Part shown: positions 57,794 to 64,000 of the stretch, one piece after another
How the letters are laid out: the number at the start of each line of letters is the position of its first letter
Position numbering within the stretch: the stretch's first letter is position 1
Origin: Fremontodendron californicum
Taxonomy: Eukaryota; Streptophyta; Magnoliopsida; Malvales; Malvaceae
Length of the DNA: 64,000 bases
Assembly: GCA_030761205.1 (NCBI GenBank)
Contig: JAULJL010000018.1
Location: forward strand, 10,932,501 to 10,996,500
Direction: 5' to 3'
Translations under genes and position numbers: made by a program
The notes under the pieces: generated by a model
What the model was told of the DNA's origin: nothing
Databases searched by the model: none
The model's input: only the letters and a program-made list of their open reading frames with translations

Positions 57794-60500
57794 TGTCGCA
57801 ACCTAAAAAATAACAAGTCTCATCGCAAGACTTTATTATTCGTTAAGCGTGACATTAAAAAAAAAAAAGAGGAACAGTCGACTTAATTCCTCTAGAAAAA
57901 CAAAAGTTTTGAAAATAACCTTGAAAAAGACATGGAGTCGCCACCAATCTTTTTTGGTTAGGTGTGATCGGCCACCTATTAAAACCAGTTTTATAAAATA
58001 TTTTAAACTTAATTAAAATATTTTTTTAAAACTAATTTCAAGTCTACGTTTTAAACCAGAGAAACCAAAGAAGCGGGTTCGGGACTCGGTTACGTGTGGG
58101 GAAGGATTAGCACCCCCACAACGCCCATATAAAACGATACCTTATTAATCATGTGTTATCTCAAGTCTCGATAAAAAGTTAATTTTTAATTTAAATTCCC
58201 AATTTAAAGAAAAATAATTTCATTTTTTAATTGAAAATGATCCGAAATTTATTAATTCAAAATTTTCCTATATTTCCCAACAAGCGTGGTAAAATATAGA
58301 AATTTTTATTACTTTGGAAAATTTTCCGAACCATTATCATTTTAAAGAAGATATTCCATTATTAATGATAATTGATGATATCCTCCCCAGCAAACCCGAC
58401 AGAGAACTCATGAATTATTTTAACTCGGGAATATCTTTATTTTATTGAAAATCATTACATTTTCCAAAACGTTTAAAAAATATATGAATATGAATATCTG
58501 TGACATAAACAAAATGACATAGCAAAGTCTAGGTAATATAATGAAACCTAAATGGTATGATATAATTAAAATGTTTTAGCATATTCTAAATGAAATAAAA
58601 TATCCTAAGTTATAGGATATATTCTAAATGAAACGAAATGACCTAGGTGACATGATATATTCTATATGAAATGTAATATCCTAAGTCATATGATATATTA
58701 TAAATGATATAAAATATCCTAAGTGGCATAATATATTCTAAATGAAATGAAATGACCTAGGTAACATAATATATTCTACATGAAATGAAATGACCTAGGT
58801 AACATAATATATTCTATATGAAATGAAATATCCTAAGTCACATGATATATTCTAAATGGAATAAAATGATTTAAATGACATGGCAAATATATATGATATG
58901 GCATATAATCTAAATGTATGAAATGACATGAAACATAAAATAATGCTAACATATAATATGCATGAAAATAGAAATAAAAATAATAATGCATGAACATAGT
59001 ATATGCTAAATAATATGACAAAAATGACTAAATAAAAAGCATAGGATATCATGAAATATTCAAAATCATATAACAATTAATATAATATCAAAAATTTAAA
59101 TAAAAGATAATAACACCATCATGAAAATTAACATAGCAAAAATCACATATTATATAGTATGCATGAATATGGAAAATGCAATGCATGAGAATGTATTTTT
59201 TCCTTTAATTAAGAAAATCTGTATATCTAAAAAGATATCCAGCTATCTTAGGAAAATATATCAAATTAAATATTCTAAAACCAAAATACTTTGTGATTTT
59301 TTGAAAACAATTTTGAAAAGCTTAGATTAAAAATAAAATAAAAAACTTAGCTCAACCCTTTTTAAAAGGCTCTAAATTCCTAAGTTTAAAATCCCGGACT
59401 TGACCATCCTTAACCCGAGATTTAAAAAATCATTTTTAGAGTTTTAAAAAGCTTAGAAACTACCATAAGTCAGTAGCTAAACTTCCTAATCAGCCCCCTC
59501 TAAGTAACTTAACCAAAACAGAAAAATGATTTTCCTTCAAATTCAATTCTGCCTCTATTGTCCAGTTTTAAAGCACGATTTTTTACCCTATTTTTAAAAA
59601 TTCAAAAAAATCTTAAAAAAACACTGGAGACTTAGGACATGTAAAACTACACGAAAAAAAAAATCAACTTAATTTTCTGATTAAATATGACTGCCCAGAA
59701 AAATCGGGAAAGTATGAGTATTGGGTGAAAAAACTGTTTTGCCAAAACACATTTTTTTGCCTTTGATAAAATCATTTAAAAATCAAAGTAAAAATGTTAG
59801 AGACTTTCCTAAAGACTCACAAACAATAGCTAACACTTTTGAAAAGTTAGGCAAAAATTGGCTAAGTAAAAAATAAAATCACAAAGGTAGAATAATCAAT
59901 TTGACAACTCTTTAATTTTCCACAAGTATGCTCAAAATGAGCATGAATTTGAACCATTGATTGGTCTAAGTCATAAATCATGTGGCAATGACATGAAATA
60001 CATGAAAATACAGCAAATATGATGCATGAAATGCATGATTTAAAACCTAAATACATGAAAAATGCATGGCATGAATAATATGGCCTAGACTTATTATGAA
60101 CTTGCATGGCAATAAATGAAACCTAGGTCTAAAATGCATGAAATGCATGGCAATACAAGCAAAACCTAGACCAAAAGAATGCATGGCAATAACTCAAACA
60201 CATGGCATTCTAAACCAAAATACACAAAATATAGCATGGAAATACAAACAAGTCAACAAGCAAGATGAAAATGCACCTGCAAAGTAAAAAAATTGAAGTA
60301 GCCGAATGGTCCCTAGCTCAGGAAGATGGTATTTTCACATGGCATTTTCACAAACACATGACATACTAAAATGCAAGGCTAAATGAAAACAAGCTAAAAA
60401 CATGGAAAATATGAAGTAAAGGCATGAGTACAACTAAGCATTTTCACAAACACATAAAATAGTAAAATGCAACTCATGAACAAACTCAAACATTTTGAAA
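57794..60500 (-). repeat. 3' LTR of the right-hand element
   Basis: Corresponds block by block, reversed, to 24700-26354 plus 36312-37258. Contains the conserved ATGGAGTCGCCACCAATC to TTAGCACCCCCACAACGCC segment, 'tataatatattctaaatgaa' micro-repeats (58550-58870) and 'gcatgaaatgcatggcaat' repeats (60000-60240). Inner boundary approximate. Confidence 0.65.
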
Positions 60501-61025
60501 CAGAAAATTAAAAAATGTAAACAAAGAAAACAAACATGAATACAAGATGAACTCATTAAAGAAAAGTAGAAAGATCAAAACAAAATCCATGCTTTAGTTA
60601 TTTTTAGAAAGAAATATAATCAAAACATGTTAAGCATCACAAGCAACTTGAAAATAAAGCAAACATCAACCATAAAAATAAAAATAAAAAATAAAAAACC
60701 ATGAATTAGAAATTATTGACACATTTTTTTTTTTATAAAAATGAATAAATGACTAAATGTTAATGAATGAACAAATAAGTAAATGACTAAGTATATGAAT
60801 ATGAATGAATAATTATAAAGAATAAATGAATGGACAAATAAATAAATGACTAAGTGTATGAATAATTTATGAAAAATAAATGAATGAATGATTATAAATA
60901 TAAATAAATGAATGAATAAACAAAATATATAAAGGAAAGAACAAACGAATCAAAGATAAAAGATCACTTCTTAAGACAATCTCATAATCTCTCTATCATA
61001 AAAAATGCTATTACAAAATACCGAT
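60501..61025. other. AT-rich stretch with 'aatgaatgaataaa' micro-repeats
   Basis: Low-complexity sequence of TGAATGAATAAATGACTAAG-type words between the LTR and the DUF7745 pseudogene. Either LTR or 3' internal sequence. No gene. Confidence 0.5.
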
Positions 61026-62722
61026 CCTATAGTAACTCCCTCGGATCTTGGACCTTTTTTACTGTTCTCTTTTGATTGCCTTGCTCTTCAATCTGACCCC
61101 TACTTTTTCACGGCCATTTGACATGTCAGCAGAAGCATCACCGGTTAAGCATTCTTTAGCTTGTTTCTCCAGTTGATTGGCTCGGGCTTCCTCATGCTTT
61201 GCTCTCTCTTTCCAATAGTTCTTCTCCTTCTTGAGATTTTTGACCTCTTGCTCTCATTCCCTGGAAGTCTGGAGGGTCCCCTCAAATCTGAGCTCGAAGT
61301 AGTACCTCTTGTTCTCCAAGTGTAATTCCTAAAGATCACTCTTAGCAGTGTCCTTTTCTCTCTTGATCTTTTCCTTTTCTCTTTCTCGAGCTGATTCCCT
61401 ATTTTTCATGTCCTCAAGCTCTTCTTGCAGTTGGGCAATTTCCTTGCTCATTTGGGCCTTTTCTTTTTCGAATTCTGCCCTTGCAATTTCTAACTCCGAT
61501 GGCGCTTCCTTAGGTGGTGGACTCATGAACTGGACCTCTTTTCCATCTGATGTCAACAACCTATCATTAACCCTCAATTCCCTCCATACCAGGTAATCAG
61601 GTGTGACGATGTCGACATATCTAGCTACCTCCACCCGATGAGTTTCCTTCCATGCTACTACAATCTCACGTACCTTTCTCGAGTATCCGTCTTCTCCATA
61701 AGAAAATTCCCAATCACTAAGGTCATGGGTCGTAGGAGTAAACTGACGGGATTCCGATTGTCTTAGTATCAGCAGTGGTGCATAGCTCACTCCTCACCAT
61801 ACTCCCAATAGTGGAACAGAAGCTTTGCCTCCGCACTTGTACAATGTCGGCATAGGAGTTATCCATGGAGCTCTCCAAATTATCATCTCAGCCCTGATAT
61901 TCCAGAATATGTTGACCCATTGTTCCTCAGTCCTATTTCAAGCCAATTCCTCTTAAGAAATTCACCAATTGGTGCAAAAGACTTCCAATATGAGCGAAGA
62001 GGGAAATTCTCCTGTTTACAAAAATGGCTCTGAACCCATATGTAAAGAAGCTGTATACAACCTATAAAACGCCTTTTTCCTTCCCGTCTATAGAAATTCA
62101 AAGATCGAATTGTTTCTGCTATAATTGCCGGGGCTGGGTTTATCCTCTGCTCAAGCCTCCCAAAAACATCAAATACCGCCACATCCACATACCCTAATAT
62201 CTTTGGGAAGATAACTAAACCATAGATAGCCAGAGCAAAAATATTTCTAACTATCTCCTTGCTTGAATGGCTGTGGATTAAGGTCCGTAAAACATCCCAT
62301 GATATACAGTAGCTTACCCCTTTTCGGACAACCTGGCTTTCGACACAATTTCTTTCCACACCTAAAATTTTAGACACATTTTTCTTGAAACCTGGCGTCT
62401 TTGTATCTTTCAAATAAATACGGTCGAAAATAACGTTCTCAATATGCAGCAAGATCGAATATTCCTCTATGGTTGGAGTCATATCCTCTCGGTTGAAGGT
62501 AAAACACTGATAAGCGGGATTCTAGAATTGCACCATAGCCCGGATCACATCACCACTAACCTTAACTTGAACTAATAGTACTATGTCCCCATAAGTCTGA
62601 GTGAAGGCTTCTTTTTCTGATATGTTCCATTGATTCCATATATCCATCAATTCCCGAAGATCATTTTTCCTGATAGTAAGATCAACCTCGGCTAGCAATA
62701 CTGACACATATCTCATTTTCAA
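61026..62722 (-). pseudogene. DUF7745-type retroelement ORF1, broken
   Basis: The minus strand reads NDLRELMDIWNQWNISEKEA, a TAG (62524-62522) replacing a Trp-like codon, then MTPTIEEYSILL, FALAIYGLVIFPKILGYVD, PAPAIIAETIRSLN and RFIGCIQLLYIW, the core of a plant domain common in Malvaceae retroelements. After a frame shift near 61890 and a TGA near 61796, it continues SYAPLLILRQSESRQF and a Glu/Lys-rich coiled coil (about 61560-61330). Another frame break precedes an Arg/Lys-rich tail (61339-61145). In Ogre/Tat-like elements such an ORF lies upstream of gag. Function unknown; a coiled-coil RNP or chromatin role is only a guess. Confidence 0.75.
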
Positions 62723-63779
62723 ACAATCCCCATTATCCTGCTGACCTTTCTCGGACTATTTCCTAACCTCTAAATGCTTCTCGACCACTGAGACATTCTG
62801 ACCCTCCATGGAAGCCCTTTTGTTTGAATATTATCCCGAGACCAATAACCTTCCATGTGCAAAAATGATGACAAGAATGCAAAAAAAAAAAAACAAAAAA
62901 CAACAACAAAAGAAAATGAATTAGTAACGGGAATAAATTCGAATAATACAAAAAACATATAATTCAAAACAATAATTATCCCTGAGGATGCCAACAAAAT
63001 TTCAGCATTATAACACCCCTGGGACGACACACCAACACTTATTACGGGCATTGTGATGTACGTTCATTATTGTCCGATTTTCAAAAATAAACTTATTCGA
63101 AAAGTAGAATAGAAGGTAAAAGGATTGGAAATATTCCTCCATGTGTTCTTAACTTCGGGATATCTAATTGGAAATCCTACATGGCTTCGCCTAGGTTTAC
63201 TATATGAAGGTGAATTAGTTCTAAAAGCCCCGAATTGTTCCTCACTGTAGCCGGTGAAGGCTAGTAAGGCACCCCGATAAAAGCGGGTTCAATTCGTTAG
63301 AGTCTATTTCCCTAGCCCATGCGGAATGTTAATCACGAAGGCTTAGGTAATTTAGTACTCTGGAAGTGTTTCACTAGCCCATGTGGATTGTTAATCACGA
63401 AGGCTTAGTTACTTTGCTCCCACCTAAAAGGACGAAACCTGGGTATAGGGGTCATGATATGCAAATGCACGTGTAGTGTGTGAGGAGAAATAACAAACCT
63501 TTCACCACCTATTCTACATCCCTTATTCTAAATGCCCCAGCAAAATTAAACAACATAAGTTATCAATTAATCAATAAATGAATATATGCACCAAAATAAC
63601 CAGAGAAAAATTATAATATGTATGCACATGAATATGGAGATATTTAAAAATATTTTATTATTTTTGAAATTATCCTTATTTATTAAAAAATGTAGGAATT
63701 AAAATTAAATACCAATTAAACCGACAAAATCGAGACTTTGATAACACACGACTAATTCTAGGCCTGATTCTCTAATTGT
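62723..63779 (-). other. 5' leader of the right-hand retroelement
   Basis: About 1 kb between the primer-binding-like site and the ORF1 remnant. It has a twofold CTAGCCCATGCGGA / TTAATCACGAAGGCTTAG repeat at about 63310-63410 and a poly-A run near 62881. No gene was recognised. Confidence 0.45.
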
Positions 63780-63780
63780 C

Positions 63781-63799
63781 TCCCTAGCGGAGTCGCCAA
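63781..63799 (-). promoter_or_regulatory. Primer-binding-like site
   Basis: Minus strand TTGGCGACTCCGCTAGGGA lies two bases inside the LTR end. It resembles the tRNA-Arg-type primer sites described for Ogre/Tat-lineage elements. The tRNA identity is from memory and was not verified. Confidence 0.6.
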
Positions 63800-63801
63800 G
63801 C

Positions 63802-64000
63802 TGTCGCAACCTAAAAAATAACAAGTCTCATTGCAAAACTTTATTATTCGTTAAGCGTGACATTAAAAAAAATGGAGAAAAAGTCGACTTAATTCCTCTA
63901 GAAAAACGAAGGTTTTGAAAATAACCTTGAAAAAGACATGGAGTCGCCACCAATCTTTTTGCTAGGTGTGATCGGCCACCTATTAAAACAGATTTTATAA
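63802..64000 (-). repeat. 5' LTR of the right-hand element, partial
   Basis: First 199 bases of the second LTR copy, matching 57794-57990 with scattered changes. Continues past the window. Confidence 0.85.

Larger units (their letters stand above)
57794..64000 (-). mobile_element. 'tgtcgcaac'-family LTR retroelement, non-autonomous, runs out of the window
   Basis: Two copies of the LTR 3' end (TGTCGCAACC at 57794 and 63802 on the plus strand) lie in the same orientation about 6 kb apart and are over 90% alike by eye. The minus orientation follows from the primer-binding-like site beside 63802 and the ORF strand. The left LTR extends to at least 60500; its inner edge was not resolved. The interior holds only a broken DUF7745-type ORF, without gag or pol. 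Element right end lies beyond 64000. Confidence 0.75.

Noticed and set aside
57504..57806. 100-codon ORF with NAAK repeats
   Set aside because: It reads the CACTA subterminal AAACGCCGCTAAA motifs and ends in the adjacent LTR.

Overview
The window is nuclear DNA of a flowering plant: two intron-containing genes with standard GT..AG introns sit in AT-rich sequence crowded with nested LTR retrotransposons, a Mutator-like element, a LINE, MITEs and microsatellites. Retroelement proteins of the DUF7745 type and the 'tgtcgcaac' LTR family suggest a eudicot, possibly Malvaceae (cotton/cacao relatives). That placement is inference.

Layout. 152-3671 (+): five-exon gene for a probable plastid Rossmann-fold protein. 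3672-12190: AT-rich spacer with MITE-like pieces, a 5'-truncated LINE (7191-8947, -), a large inverted repeat (about 8985-11390) and an old LTR remnant. 12191-40576: a four-level nest. A Mutator-like element (MULE, 12200-40567) with about 280-bp terminal inverted repeats and a perfect 9-bp target duplication sits in an old LTR. Its transposase is cut by an island of two related LTR retroelements in opposite orientation (13305-37258). Into the right-hand one an Athila-type Ty3 retrotransposon (26355-36311, -) has inserted, with 1.5-kb LTRs and a 5-bp duplication. The remaining transposase tail carries a 270-bp hAT-like MITE. 44865-51521 (+): twelve-exon Enhancer-of-polycomb-like (EPL1) gene. 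51522-64000: AT-rich spacer, a hAT-like MITE, a CACTA-like element (56346-57793), and a second 'tgtcgcaac' LTR element running out of the window, with only a broken DUF7745-type ORF inside.

The most striking locus is the young Athila element. Its gag-protease is open, but reverse transcriptase/RNase H and most of integrase are deleted. Between the integrase remnant and the 3' LTR it carries two intact, intronless, same-strand ORFs. One is a complete LONELY GUY (LOG)-type cytokinin-activating enzyme with its PGGxGTxxE motif. The other is a 178-aa basic cysteine-rich protein whose Arg/Lys-cluster plus Cys-cluster layout recalls nucleic-acid-binding proteins of some plant RNA viruses. Each ORF start is closely preceded by a pyrimidine-rich splice-acceptor-like sequence, and a donor-like site lies just before gag. 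This suggests, but does not prove, expression from spliced sub-genomic RNAs. A transposon that moves a cytokinin-activation gene together with a possible silencing suppressor would be unusual.
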